Part shown: piece after piece, positions 7,026 through 13,806 of the stretch | Layout: each line of letters begins with the position of its first letter | Position numbering within the stretch: position 1 is the first letter of the stretch | Assembly: GCA_900552955.1 (NCBI GenBank) | Contig: USBO01000026.1 | Span: 1-16,256 of the forward strand | Direction of reading: 5' to 3' | Origin: an uncultured Alistipes sp. | Lineage (GTDB): Bacteria > Bacteroidota > Bacteroidia > Bacteroidales > Rikenellaceae | Length of the DNA stretch: 16,256 nucleotides | Notes under the pieces: generated by a model | Told to the model about the DNA's origin: nothing | What the model saw: the letters and a program-made list of their open reading frames with translations, nothing else | Databases searched by the model: none | Made by a program: the position numbers and the translations under genes

Positions 7026-7918
7026 ATGTCAAAGATTAAGATTGGTATCAACGGTTTCGGCCGTATCGGCCGTCTGGTGTTCCGTGCCGCATGCACGAAC
7101 GATCAGATCGAGGTGGTGGGCATCAACGACCTCGTGCCGGTTGACTACATGGCCTACATGCTGAAATACGACACGATGCACGGTCGTTTCAACGGCACGG
7201 TGGACTACAACGTCGAGAAGAGCCAGCTGATCGTCAACGGTCAGGCTATCCGCGTGACGGCCGAGAAGGATCCCGCGAACCTGAAGTGGAACGAGGTGGC
7301 TGCCGAGTACGTCGTCGAGTCGACCGGTCTGTTCCTGACCAAGGAGAAGGCCGAGGCTCACCTGAAGGCCGGTGCCAAGTACGTCGTGATGTCGGCTCCT
7401 TCGAAGGACGACACGCCGATGTTCGTCTGCGGCGTCAACACCGACACCTATGCCGGCCAGACGATCGTTTCGAACGCATCGTGCACCACCAACTGCCTGG
7501 CTCCGATCGCCAAGGTGCTCAACGACAAGTTCGGCATCACCGACGGTCTGATGACCACCGTTCACTCGACCACCTCAACGGCAAGCTGACGGGTATGTCG
7601 ATGCGCGTTCCCACGCTCGACGTATCGGTCGTCGACCTGACGGTCAATCTGGCCAAGCCCGCCAAGTACGACGAGATCTGCGCTGCCATGAAGGAGGCTT
7701 CGGAAGGCGAACTGAAGGGCATTCTGGGCTACACCGAGGATGCAGTCGTTTCGTCGGACTTCTTGGGCGACGCTCGTACCTCGATCTTCGACAAGGCTGC
7801 CGGTATCGCACTGACCGACACCTTCGTAAAGGTCGTTTCGTGGTATGACAACGAGTGGGGCTACTCGAACAAGGTGCTCATGCTCATCGAGAAGATGGCT
7901 GCTTACAACAACAAGTAG
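7026..7918 (+). pseudogene. gapA: Glyceraldehyde-3-phosphate dehydrogenase with internal deletion and frameshift
   Basis: GAPDH oxidises glyceraldehyde-3-phosphate to 1,3-bisphosphoglycerate with NAD in glycolysis. Codons 1-183 (7026-7574) are normal: Rossmann motif INGFGRIGR (8-16), nucleophile Cys153 in ASCTTN and base His180 in TTVHSTT. The frame then reads STAS and stops at 7587-7589. The rest continues in another frame from CTC at 7574 (LNGKLTGMSMRVPT) through WYDNEWGYSNK to the stop at 7916-7918. Compared with the family (about 336 residues), about 41 codons are missing between VHSTT and LNGK, including the ATQKTVDGPS and SSTGAAKA phosphate-binding segments. A loss of about 124 bases fits the frame change. 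No frameshift could restore an active enzyme, although promoter, leader and flanking codons are pristine. Either a recent null mutation, with another gap gene elsewhere, or an assembly error. Confidence 0.88.
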
Positions 7919-7961
7919 CAGACACGCAACTCCGAGCGGCGTTCCGGCGTCGCTGCGATCG

Positions 7962-7995
7962 ACCTTCCGCACGCGCTGCGGCCGGTTGGTTTTTT
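7962..7995 (+). terminator. Terminator of gapA
   Basis: CCGCA (7967-7971) and TGCGG (7977-7981) form a stem with outer ACC/GGT pairing across a 2x2 internal loop, followed by a six-base T-run (7990-7995). It starts 43 bases after the gapA stop. Confidence 0.6.
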
Positions 7996-8020
7996 CTTGC
8001 ACCGCCAGGGGAGGGAAGTG

Positions 8021-8056
8021 GGCGCCCCGCAGGGGTGCATTCCGATGCGGGGCGCC
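8021..8056. terminator. Hairpin between convergent gapA and the lipoprotein gene
   Basis: GGCGCCCCGCA (8021-8031) and TGCGGGGCGCC (8046-8056) form a perfect 11-bp stem with a 14-base loop, 17 bases past the lipoprotein stop on the minus strand. No T-tract follows on that strand; a terminator role is likely from position. Confidence 0.6.
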
Positions 8057-8073
8057 GTGCGCGTGACAGCGCA

Positions 8074-8538
8074 TCAATCGCAGGCGGCCTCGGCGCGGGA
8101 TTTCGAGCGCGTGGGGACAGACTGATCGGCGAAGGGGCCCGTGATGGGCTGCTGTTGGCTGTCGAGCCGCCACAACCGGTTCTCGCCCACCCGATAATAG
8201 GAGGGGTCGTCTTCGGACGAGTCGGGTTGCAGCGTGAGCACGTTTCCCGCGACGGTGTAGCGGCCGGCGTAGGCGAACTCTCCGGGCCGTTCGCAGAAGC
8301 GTTGCAGCTCGGTGTAGCGGCCGTCGGGGCCGAGCGTCAGCGTGACGGCGATGCCCGGCGCATCGGCGGCGGGGAACATGCCGGTGTAGGAGCCCTCGCA
8401 GTCGAGGGAGTTCGCCGCATTGTGGCTATCGGCCACGGCGGTTGCGGCCACGGTCGGCTCGCCGCGGCGGGGAACGTCGCGGCGGCCGCAGGCTGCCGCG
8501 AGCAGAAGTGCGGCGGCGATAAGAGAAAGTCGTTTCAT
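8074..8538 (-). CDS. NlpE-like lipoprotein
   Basis: The 154-residue protein begins with a lipoprotein signal: basic MKRLS, a hydrophobic LIAAALLLAAA and Cys17 as the lipidated residue. The mature part contains GSYTGMFPAADAPGIAVTLT followed by GRYTELQRF, the pattern of the NlpE N-terminal domain (a small β-barrel that in E. coli reports copper and adhesion stress to Cpx). The FPAADAPGI segment is well conserved, whereas the CxxC metal/redox motif of E. coli NlpE is not preserved as such; cysteines 47, 82 and 153 are scattered. It is the third gene of the set SDR, 88-residue protein, lipoprotein (31-base gap). An envelope stress-sensing role is inferred from family only. Confidence 0.78.
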   Translation of the reverse strand: MKRLSLIAAALLLAAACGRRDVPRRGEPTVAATAVADSHNAANSLDCEGSYTGMFPAADAPGIAVTLTLGPDGRYTELQRFCERPGEFAYAGRYTVAGNVLTLQPDSSEDDPSYYRVGENRLWRLDSQQQPITGPFADQSVPTRSKSRAEAACD

Positions 8539-8569
8539 AGCATTCGGTTTTAAGGTTTGTTCGGCGACG

Positions 8570-8836
8570 CTACCGCTTCGTCGTCTGCGCCGCCCGGCGC
8601 AGGATCGTTTCGCTGCCGATCTCGACGCCGAACTCCGCCGCCTGATGCAGAATGCGGCGGGCGAGGGCGGGTTTGTCGGCGTCGGGGGCATGCCGGAAGT
8701 CGCTCTCGGCAGCGCGGACGTGCGCGGCGTCGACGAGCGGGAATTCGCGGCGCGACGGGATGCCGAACGCTTCGTCGGGAAGCGCGCGGCGCTCTTCGGC
8801 TGTCAGACGGTCGGGCGATGCGGTCTGCGTCTTCAT
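8570..8836 (-). CDS. Small DUF6582-like protein, 88 residues
   Basis: This 88-residue hydrophilic protein contains LPDEAFGIPSRREFPLVDAA (19-38) and HVRAAESDF (39-47), a pattern resembling DUF6582: an LPdsaFaiP..R.yPi.D..Ha..A sequence seen in small bacterial proteins and as a segment of phage proteins. The function is unknown. The rest is predicted helical (ADKPALARRILHQAAEFGVE). Its ATG at 8836 lies 11 bases after the SDR stop, so the two are co-transcribed, and the lipoprotein gene follows after 31 bases. The reading frame extends further upstream through the SDR gene, but that is the SDR's shadow. The SDR partner belongs to a family called general stress proteins, which makes a stress-related role plausible. 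Confidence 0.72.
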   Translation of the reverse strand: MKTQTASPDRLTAEERRALPDEAFGIPSRREFPLVDAAHVRAAESDFRHAPDADKPALARRILHQAAEFGVEIGSETILRRAAQTTKR

Positions 8837-8847
8837 GTGCGAGGGGT

Positions 8848-9747
8848 TCAGAGGATGTAACGTCCGCCCGTGACACCGATGATCTGAGCGGTGATGTAGC
8901 TCGACTCCTCGGAGGCGAGGAACACGTAGCTCGGTGCCACCTCGACGGGTTGTCCGGCGCGGCCCAGAGGCGTCTGGCTCCCGAAGCCCGGGATGTTTTC
9001 GGGCTGCTGCCCTCCGGTGACCTGCAACGCCGTCCATACGGGGCCAGGCGCCACCGAATTGACACGGATGCCTTTCGGTGCGAGTTGCTTGGCCAGCGAG
9101 CGGGTGAAACCCACCACGGCGCTCTTCGACGAGGCGTAGTCGGTCAGATAGGACGACGGCTGGAAAGCCTCGATCGACGAGGTGGTGATGATGCTGGCAC
9201 CGGCCTTCATGTGGGGCAGCGCCTCCTGCACGCTCCAGAAGAGCGAGAAGACATTGGTGGTGTAGGTGTACTCCAACTGCTCGGTCGAGAGGTGGGCGAT
9301 CTCCTTGACTGCGTGCTGCGTGCCGGCGTTGAGCACCAGAATGTCGATTCCGTCGAGTGCGCGCACGGCGTCGCGGACGATGCGGCGGCAGCTCTCCTCG
9401 TCGCTCAGGTCGCCCGGGAGGAGTGTCAGGCGGCTTCCTTCGTCGTCGAGCAGCGTGCGCAGCGAGGCGGCGTCGGGCTGTTCGGCCGGCAGGTAGTTGA
9501 CGGCGATGTCGGCGCCTTCGCGGGCGAAGGCGATCGCCACGGCGCGTCCGATTCCCGAATCGCCGCCCGTGATGAGCGCTTTGCGTCCCAGCAGCCGTCC
9601 GTGGCCGCGGTAACTCTCCTCGCCCGTGTCGGGGCGGGGCCGCATGCGGCTTTCGAGCCCCGGCGCCTCCTGTTGCTGAGCGGGGTAGGCATCGTGGTAG
9701 TATTCCTCGCGCGGGTCGGCGAGGATGTTGTTGCGAGTGTTCTGCAT
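8848..9747 (-). CDS. SDR family oxidoreductase (YghA/general stress protein 39-like)
   Basis: This 299-residue enzyme is a classical short-chain dehydrogenase with the N-terminal extension (about 50 residues, rich in Pro, Arg and Glu) typical of the YghA/GSP39 branch. Motifs in order: cofactor loop TGGDSGIG (60-67), NAG (140-142), catalytic Ser near 190, YASSK with Tyr204 and Lys208, and PGPVWT (234-239). E. coli YghA is 294 residues, so the length is right. Such enzymes reduce carbonyls with NADPH or NADH; the substrate cannot be read from sequence. It heads a three-gene set with the 88-residue protein and the NlpE-like lipoprotein. A 9-bp hairpin lies just before its start. A second ATG four codons upstream is in a different frame. 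Confidence 0.9.
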   Translation of the reverse strand: MQNTRNNILADPREEYYHDAYPAQQQEAPGLESRMRPRPDTGEESYRGHGRLLGRKALITGGDSGIGRAVAIAFAREGADIAVNYLPAEQPDAASLRTLLDDEGSRLTLLPGDLSDEESCRRIVRDAVRALDGIDILVLNAGTQHAVKEIAHLSTEQLEYTYTTNVFSLFWSVQEALPHMKAGASIITTSSIEAFQPSSYLTDYASSKSAVVGFTRSLAKQLAPKGIRVNSVAPGPVWTALQVTGGQQPENIPGFGSQTPLGRAGQPVEVAPSYVFLASEESSYITAQIIGVTGGRYIL

Positions 9748-9760
9748 GACATGAAATTTT

Positions 9761-9784
9761 GTGCCGGACGACGTTGTCCGGCAC
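9761..9784. repeat. 9-bp palindrome just upstream of the SDR start
   Basis: GTGCCGGAC (9761-9769) and GTCCGGCAC (9776-9784) form a perfect stem with a 6-base loop. On the minus strand it ends only 13 bases before the SDR ATG. It may be the corA terminator (corA stops at 9846), a leader hairpin or an operator. Confidence 0.65.
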
Positions 9785-9845
9785 CTTGCTCATGCAATTT
9801 ACAGGCCGCAGTGTGTTCGGAGGAGGTGCGCTGCGGACGTGCGTT

Positions 9846-10865
9846 TCAGCGCCACTCCTTTTTGCGGAAGAAGAGATAGACGCCTGCGCCGATGAGGAGC
9901 ATGACTGCCCAGGCGACCACATAGCCGTACTCCCAATCCAGCTCGGGCATCGCACGGAAGTTCATGCCCCACACGCCTGCGAGAAACGTGAGCGGGATGA
10001 AGATCGTCGAGACGACGGTCAGCCGTTTCATGATGGCGTTCATGCGCAGGTCGTTGTTCGAGATGTAGAGGTCGACGAGCGACGAGAGCGTCTCGCGGCA
10101 AAGGTCGATCTGCTGAACGACGTATTGCAGGTGGTCGTTCACGTCGTCGAAAAAGGGCCGGACATTCCTGTGCAGCAGCTCCGAATCGGAGTGCAGCAGT
10201 TTGGCGTACTGATCGCGCAGGGGCAGCGCAGCCTGTTTGAGCTGGAGGTAGCGGCGGCGCAGCTCCTGGATTCTGCCGCCCGTCTCGCGGCATTCGCTCG
10301 TCGAGAGCAGGCTGGTCTCCAGGTCGTCGAGTTCGCCGTCGAGCCGCGTGATGAGCGTGGCATAGTTGGCCGTCAGGCTGTTGAGCAGCACGCTGAGCAG
10401 GTAGTCCGACGGACGGGAACGGAATCTGAGCACGTTGCTGCGGATCGCGGGCGGGATGTCGTCGAAGAGCGGGCTTTCGCTCTCGATGAAGCTCAGCACG
10501 AAATCAGCGCCCTGTATCACGCAGACCTGCATCTCCTCTTCCGCACGGAAGTATTTGGCCACTACGAGCATGTAGTGTTCGTGCTCCTCGACTTTGGTCG
10601 GGTGATCTGCGTTGAGGATGTCCTGCATGACCAGAAAGTCGATTCCGAAACGGGCGCATACCTCGCGCACGGTTTCGGTCTGCTGCAAGCCGTGCACCTG
10701 AAGCCAGATCATCCCCTTTTCGGAGAGCTGCGGTTCGAGTTGCGGGAGGAAGTCGGCCGACGATTCGTGCACTTCGTCCGGCGTGTAACGCAGCAGATGA
10801 AGATGTGTCGGGGTGCGGGTGTCGCCCGTGTAGACCAGTTTCTCGCTGAGGAGGTTGTTTTTCAT
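9846..10865 (-). CDS. corA: CorA-type magnesium/cobalt transport protein
   Basis: CorA forms a pentameric inner-membrane channel for Mg2+ (and Co2+). The product has the large cytoplasmic N-terminal domain, a long helix region (YLQLKQAALPLRDQYAKLL), then two C-terminal membrane segments with the diagnostic GMN motif (residues 300-302) and an acidic MPEL loop, ending in basic FFRKKEWR. Counting from the ATG at 10865 the protein is 339 residues; an upstream ATG at 10883 would add six, and the sequence does not decide. The length is normal (about 320-350). It is monocistronic as far as I can see: an SDR gene follows 98 bases downstream, and tspO is divergent. I see no lineage-type promoter in the 200 bases upstream. 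Confidence 0.94.
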   Translation of the reverse strand: MKNNLLSEKLVYTGDTRTPTHLHLLRYTPDEVHESSADFLPQLEPQLSEKGMIWLQVHGLQQTETVREVCARFGIDFLVMQDILNADHPTKVEEHEHYMLVVAKYFRAEEEMQVCVIQGADFVLSFIESESPLFDDIPPAIRSNVLRFRSRPSDYLLSVLLNSLTANYATLITRLDGELDDLETSLLSTSECRETGGRIQELRRRYLQLKQAALPLRDQYAKLLHSDSELLHRNVRPFFDDVNDHLQYVVQQIDLCRETLSSLVDLYISNNDLRMNAIMKRLTVVSTIFIPLTFLAGVWGMNFRAMPELDWEYGYVVAWAVMLLIGAGVYLFFRKKEWR

Positions 10866-11103
10866 GGTTGTGCCGAGTCGCATGTGACCGGTCGCAGTGC
10901 GTGCAGTTTCTGTGCCTTACGGGGCCGGCGAGGGCTGCTGCATCCGTGCGGCGGCCGAACGGAGCGGAAAACGGACGGTTCGCGGCAGCCGGTGCGGGTC
11001 GTACGGAGAAAATCGCATGGCGGCGACGAATTTTTTCGGTCGCGGGGGCACGATCCGCCTGAAATTTGCACGGTCGCCGGTTGCAACCTAACTCTTTGTC
11101 GGA
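10866..11103. other. Intergenic region between corA and tspO
   Basis: This GC-rich divergent gap of 238 bases has no gene. A poor promoter candidate for tspO exists: TTTG (11065-11068), 20-base spacer, then TAACTCTTTG (11089-11098), which carries two extra bases inside the -7 element and would leave almost no leader. No candidate was found for corA. Confidence 0.4.
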
Positions 11104-12207
11104 ATGAAAAAGATCGCTTATTATCTTGTCCCCGTCGTGCTGTGCCTGATCGCCGGCCTCGTGGCGGGGCGTCTTCAGGCGGAATCGCTCGCCGAGTGGT
11201 ATCCGCTGCTGAACAAACCCGCTCTGACGCCGCCCGACTTCGTCTTTCCGATCGCGTGGGGGATCATCTACATCTGCATGGGCCTCTCGCTGGGCCGTGT
11301 GCTTCAGTACGGCGACAAACGCTACGTGACGCTGTGGTTCCTGCAACTGGCCGTCAATTTCCTGTGGAGCGTTTTTTTCTTTTATGTGCGCAGTCCGCTG
11401 GCGGGGTTCATCGACATCGTCGTGCTCGACGTGCTGGTGATCGTCTATATCGTGCTGGTGCGGCGCAGGACGCCTTCGGCGGCGTGGCTCTTCGCACCCT
11501 ACCTGCTGTGGATTCTTTTCGCAACCTATCTCAACGGCTATATCCTCGTTGCGAATCCGACCGATAAATCCGTGACGCAGACCGTTTTAAGGACGGATGC
11601 CGATTCAATCTCTAACAATAAAACACAACAAACCATGAAACACACGTTGCCCCGCCTTCCCTATGAGACGGATGCGCTCGCCCCGAAGATGAGCGCGGAG
11701 ACCTTCGAGTACCATTACGGCAAGCATCTCCAGACCTACATCGACAATCTCAACAAACTGATCGAAGGGACGCCCTACGCCGAGATGCCGCTCGACGAAA
11801 TCGTCCGCAAGGCCGACGGCGCCATCTTCAACAATGCTGCGCAGACCTGGAATCACACCTTCTTCTTTCTCACGCTGACGCCCGATCAGCAGCCGATGCC
11901 CGAGAAGCTGGCAGAGGCGCTTGCGCGCGACTTCGGTTCGGTCGAGAACTTCAAGGAGACCTTCACGAAGACGGCCGTCGGGCTGTTCGGCTCGGGCTGG
12001 ACGTGGCTGGCGCAGACGCCCGAGGGCAAACTGGTCATCGTGTCGGAGCCCAACGCCGGCAACCCCATGACGCAGGGGATGAAACCGCTGCTGACGGTCG
12101 ACGTGTGGGAGCATGCCTACTATATCGATTACCGCAACCGCCGTGCCGAGTTCGTGAAGAACTGGTGGGATCTGGTCGACTGGCAGAAGGTGGCCGAGCG
12201 GTTGTGA
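11104..12207 (+). CDS. TspO/MBR family membrane protein in continuous frame with superoxide dismutase
   Basis: Residues 1-151 are a complete TspO/MBR protein with five membrane segments (about 4-22, 43-64, 76-96, 103-120 and 128-148) and the family motifs WYPLLNKPALTPPDFVFPIAW (starting at 32) and ATYLNGYI (140-147). TspO proteins bind porphyrins and respond to oxygen or stress. Family members end soon after this last motif. Here there is no stop: the frame runs through a 26-residue hydrophilic linker (PTDKSVTQT to NNKTQQT) into the superoxide dismutase, giving 367 codons. The linker DNA looks like an intergenic region (stops in both other frames, A-rich leader before the sod ATG). So either a true fusion, or loss of the tspO stop by mutation or assembly error. 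A fusion would join a membrane protein to a soluble enzyme. The tspO domain itself is intact. Confidence 0.8.
   Translation: MKKIAYYLVPVVLCLIAGLVAGRLQAESLAEWYPLLNKPALTPPDFVFPIAWGIIYICMGLSLGRVLQYGDKRYVTLWFLQLAVNFLWSVFFFYVRSPLAGFIDIVVLDVLVIVYIVLVRRRTPSAAWLFAPYLLWILFATYLNGYILVANPTDKSVTQTVLRTDADSISNNKTQQTMKHTLPRLPYETDALAPKMSAETFEYHYGKHLQTYIDNLNKLIEGTPYAEMPLDEIVRKADGAIFNNAAQTWNHTFFFLTLTPDQQPMPEKLAEALARDFGSVENFKETFTKTAVGLFGSGWTWLAQTPEGKLVIVSEPNAGNPMTQGMKPLLTVDVWEHAYYIDYRNRRAEFVKNWWDLVDWQKVAERL
11635..12207 (+). CDS. sodB: Superoxide dismutase, Fe-type or cambialistic
   Basis: SOD converts superoxide to oxygen and hydrogen peroxide in the cytoplasm. From the internal ATG at 11635 the product is 190 residues, the normal size of bacterial Fe/Mn SOD (about 192). 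Metal ligands are His27 (YHYGKH), His74 (WNH), Asp156 and His160 (DVWEHAYY). Gln70 in AAQTWNH is the Fe-type active-site glutamine, and EPNAG at 138-142 has alanine where Mn enzymes have glutamine, so it is Fe-type; related Bacteroidetes SODs are cambialistic. A leader-like TAACAATAAAA (11613-11623), identical to one before gapA, precedes this ATG by 11 bases, which argues for a separate start although the tspO frame reads straight in. I see no -7 element between the two, so co-transcription with tspO is likely. Confidence 0.93.
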   Translation: MKHTLPRLPYETDALAPKMSAETFEYHYGKHLQTYIDNLNKLIEGTPYAEMPLDEIVRKADGAIFNNAAQTWNHTFFFLTLTPDQQPMPEKLAEALARDFGSVENFKETFTKTAVGLFGSGWTWLAQTPEGKLVIVSEPNAGNPMTQGMKPLLTVDVWEHAYYIDYRNRRAEFVKNWWDLVDWQKVAERL

Positions 12208-12225
12208 CCGTGACGGCCCTGTGCG

Positions 12226-12267
12226 ATGCGAAGGCCGGCGTCCTCGAACGGACGCCGGCCTTCGCAT
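12226..12267. terminator. Bidirectional terminator between sodB and the epimerase gene
   Basis: ATGCGAAGGCCGGCGTCC (12226-12243) and GGACGCCGGCCTTCGCAT (12250-12267) make a perfect 18-bp stem with a 6-base loop, placed 18 bases from each flanking stop codon. There is no T-tract. Confidence 0.85.
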
Positions 12268-12285
12268 TCGCTGCGTACGGTCCGC

Positions 12286-13155
12286 TCAGCCGAGCCGTGC
12301 CAGAAAGAGCTGCAGCTCGGGCGAACGGAATTCGAATCCTGCGTCGAGCAGTCGCAGCGGGCGCACGCATTGCCCTTTGAGCATCGGGTCGGCGGCCTCG
12401 CCCCGCCAGAGCCGCAGCAACGGCGCGGGAACGTGGAGCTGGAACCATGCGTTGTAGTGGTGCCGGACGAGCGATATGGCCTCCTCCGCGGTCAGATGTT
12501 GCGGTGCGACGAAATTGAACGTGCCTTCGAGCTCGGGCGTCTCGATGAGCAGCATCATCGCACGGCAGAGGTCTTCGATGTCGATCCAGGTGAAGGGCTG
12601 GCTTCCGTCGCCCGGGACGACGGTCATCCCCAGCCTGGCCGGAAGGGACAGTCGTCCGAATACGCCTTCGTGCGCGTCGAGCACGACGCCGAAGCGGGTG
12701 ACCGCCTTGCGCACTCCGGCAGGCGCCTTATGCGCCTCGGCTTCCCATTCGCGGCAGAGCGCGGCCAGAAAGTCATCGCCCGACGCGGTTTCGGCCGTAT
12801 CGTCGAAGCATCCCTGCGAAGGGTAGTACCCGATGGCCGAGGCGCAGATCCAGCAGCGGATCGAGCCGACGCGCTGCATGGCAGCGACCAGCCGTCGGGC
12901 CGTGCCCGCACGGCTGTCGGTCAGTTCGCGTTTGACGGCATCGCTCCAGCGCCGGTCGATGGGGGCGCCCGCGACGTTGACGACCGTGTCGCAGCCTTCG
13001 AGCGCGGCGGTCAGACGGTCGGATTGCGTATCGGTGAACAGTTCCCTGCCGAGGGGTACGACGCGGTAGCCCGCTGCGTTGAAGTGGTCGCGCAGGTGCG
13101 ATCCGACGAAACCCGTGGCGCCGCACAGCGCTACCGTATGAGGAGTGACGTTCAT
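12286..13155 (-). CDS. TIGR01777-family NAD-dependent epimerase (YfcH/SDR39U1-like)
   Basis: The 289-residue protein has an extended-SDR fold: nucleotide-binding loop GATGFVGSHL (13-22), then VVNVAGAPIDRRWSDAVKRE (59-78) and SAIGYYPSQG (111-120), all diagnostic for TIGR01777, and a C-terminal DUF1731 region with VPAPLLRLWRGEAADPMLKGQ and VRPLRLLDAGFEF. The length matches the family (about 290-300). The substrate is unknown; relatives include E. coli YfcH and eukaryotic SDR39U1. It lies 70 bases downstream of tpx on the same strand, with no promoter visible in that gap, so it could be transcribed with tpx. It is convergent with sodB across a strong hairpin. Confidence 0.92.
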   Translation of the reverse strand: MNVTPHTVALCGATGFVGSHLRDHFNAAGYRVVPLGRELFTDTQSDRLTAALEGCDTVVNVAGAPIDRRWSDAVKRELTDSRAGTARRLVAAMQRVGSIRCWICASAIGYYPSQGCFDDTAETASGDDFLAALCREWEAEAHKAPAGVRKAVTRFGVVLDAHEGVFGRLSLPARLGMTVVPGDGSQPFTWIDIEDLCRAMMLLIETPELEGTFNFVAPQHLTAEEAISLVRHHYNAWFQLHVPAPLLRLWRGEAADPMLKGQCVRPLRLLDAGFEFRSPELQLFLARLG

Positions 13156-13225
13156 GGTTCTGGCAATGAGTGCCCCGCCGCTTCGTGCAGGCGGACAGGG
13201 CCGTTACAACAAGTCGCGTAGCCGC

Positions 13226-13670
13226 TCAGGCTCTCTCCGCGGCCTCTACGGCGCGGTCGTAATCGGGTTCCTGCGAGATTTCGGAGACGAGTTCCGTGTA
13301 GACGACTTTCCCCTGGCGGTCGATCACCACGACCGATCGGGCCAGCAGCCCTTCGAGCGGGCCGTCGGCCATCCGCACGCCGTAGCGATCATCGAAGTCC
13401 GAACGGCGGAAATCCGAAAGCGGGATGACGTTTTCGATCCCCTCCGTCGTGCAGAAGCGCGCATGGGCGAAGGGTAGGTCTTTCGAAACGGCCAGCACCA
13501 CCGTGTCGGGCAGCGATGCGGCCAGCCGGTTGAATTTGCGCACCGAAGTGGCGCAAACACCCGTGTCGAGACTGGGGAAGATGTTGAGGATGACGCGTTT
13601 GCCGAGGAGGTCATGCAGCCGGAGCGTGCTCAGGTCGGTTTTGACCAGCCTTGAATTTTGTCGTAGCCAT
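13226..13670 (-). pseudogene. tpx: Thiol peroxidase Tpx with N-terminal deletion and frameshift
   Basis: Tpx is an atypical two-cysteine peroxiredoxin that reduces hydroperoxides using thioredoxin. From the ATG at 13670 the frame reads MATTKFK, the expected N-terminus, then shifts: AGQNRPEHAPAA and a stop. The correct continuation, LVKTDLSTLRLHDLLGKRV, lies in another frame from 13648 and runs without interruption through the peroxidatic cysteine (DTGVCATS, codon 13553-13555), resolving-cysteine motif RFCTTEGIEN and YTELVSEISQEPDY to the stop at 13226. The joined parts total 147 residues against the usual 165-168, so about 20 codons (the GEIPxVGxxAPxF strand region) are missing, with a loss that is not a multiple of three. 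Both cysteines survive. A 105-codon remnant could start at GTG 13543 but lacks the peroxidatic cysteine. Recent mutation or assembly error. Confidence 0.87.
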
Positions 13671-13748
13671 AGATCGGTCGTGTGATTTCCGAACGGATAT
13701 GCAAGTTTGGTGCCTCGCCCGATCGGCCGTCGCGGGCGAGACCGGCGG

Positions 13749-13780
13749 TTCGCGGCGCGGACGGTGAGGCACTATCTTTG
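13749..13780 (+). promoter_or_regulatory. Promoter of the quinone oxidoreductase gene
   Basis: TATCTTTG (13773-13780) is a consensus -7 element, with TTCG (13749-13752) 20 bases upstream as a weak -33 element. The gene's ATG is 26 bases downstream. Confidence 0.7.
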
Positions 13781-13806
13781 TCGGGACGACGCTAAAAACG
13801 ATCGAT

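Noticed and set aside
7560..7600. Programmed ribosomal frameshift in gapA
   Set aside because: Coding sequence for about 41 conserved residues is missing, so a frame change alone could not restore the enzyme; no slippery heptamer is visible.
8837..9955. Upstream extension of the 88-residue gene's frame to 461 codons
   Set aside because: It overlaps the whole SDR gene in another frame; low-complexity Arg-rich translation. The ATG at 8836 fits the operon spacing.
11089..11098. TAACTCTTTG as the tspO promoter
   Set aside because: The -7 element has two extra bases and ends six bases before the ATG, leaving no leader; listed only as a weak candidate.
13226..13543. A functional short peroxiredoxin starting at GTG 13543
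   Set aside because: It would lack the peroxidatic cysteine and the first β-strands; it is the tail of tpx.
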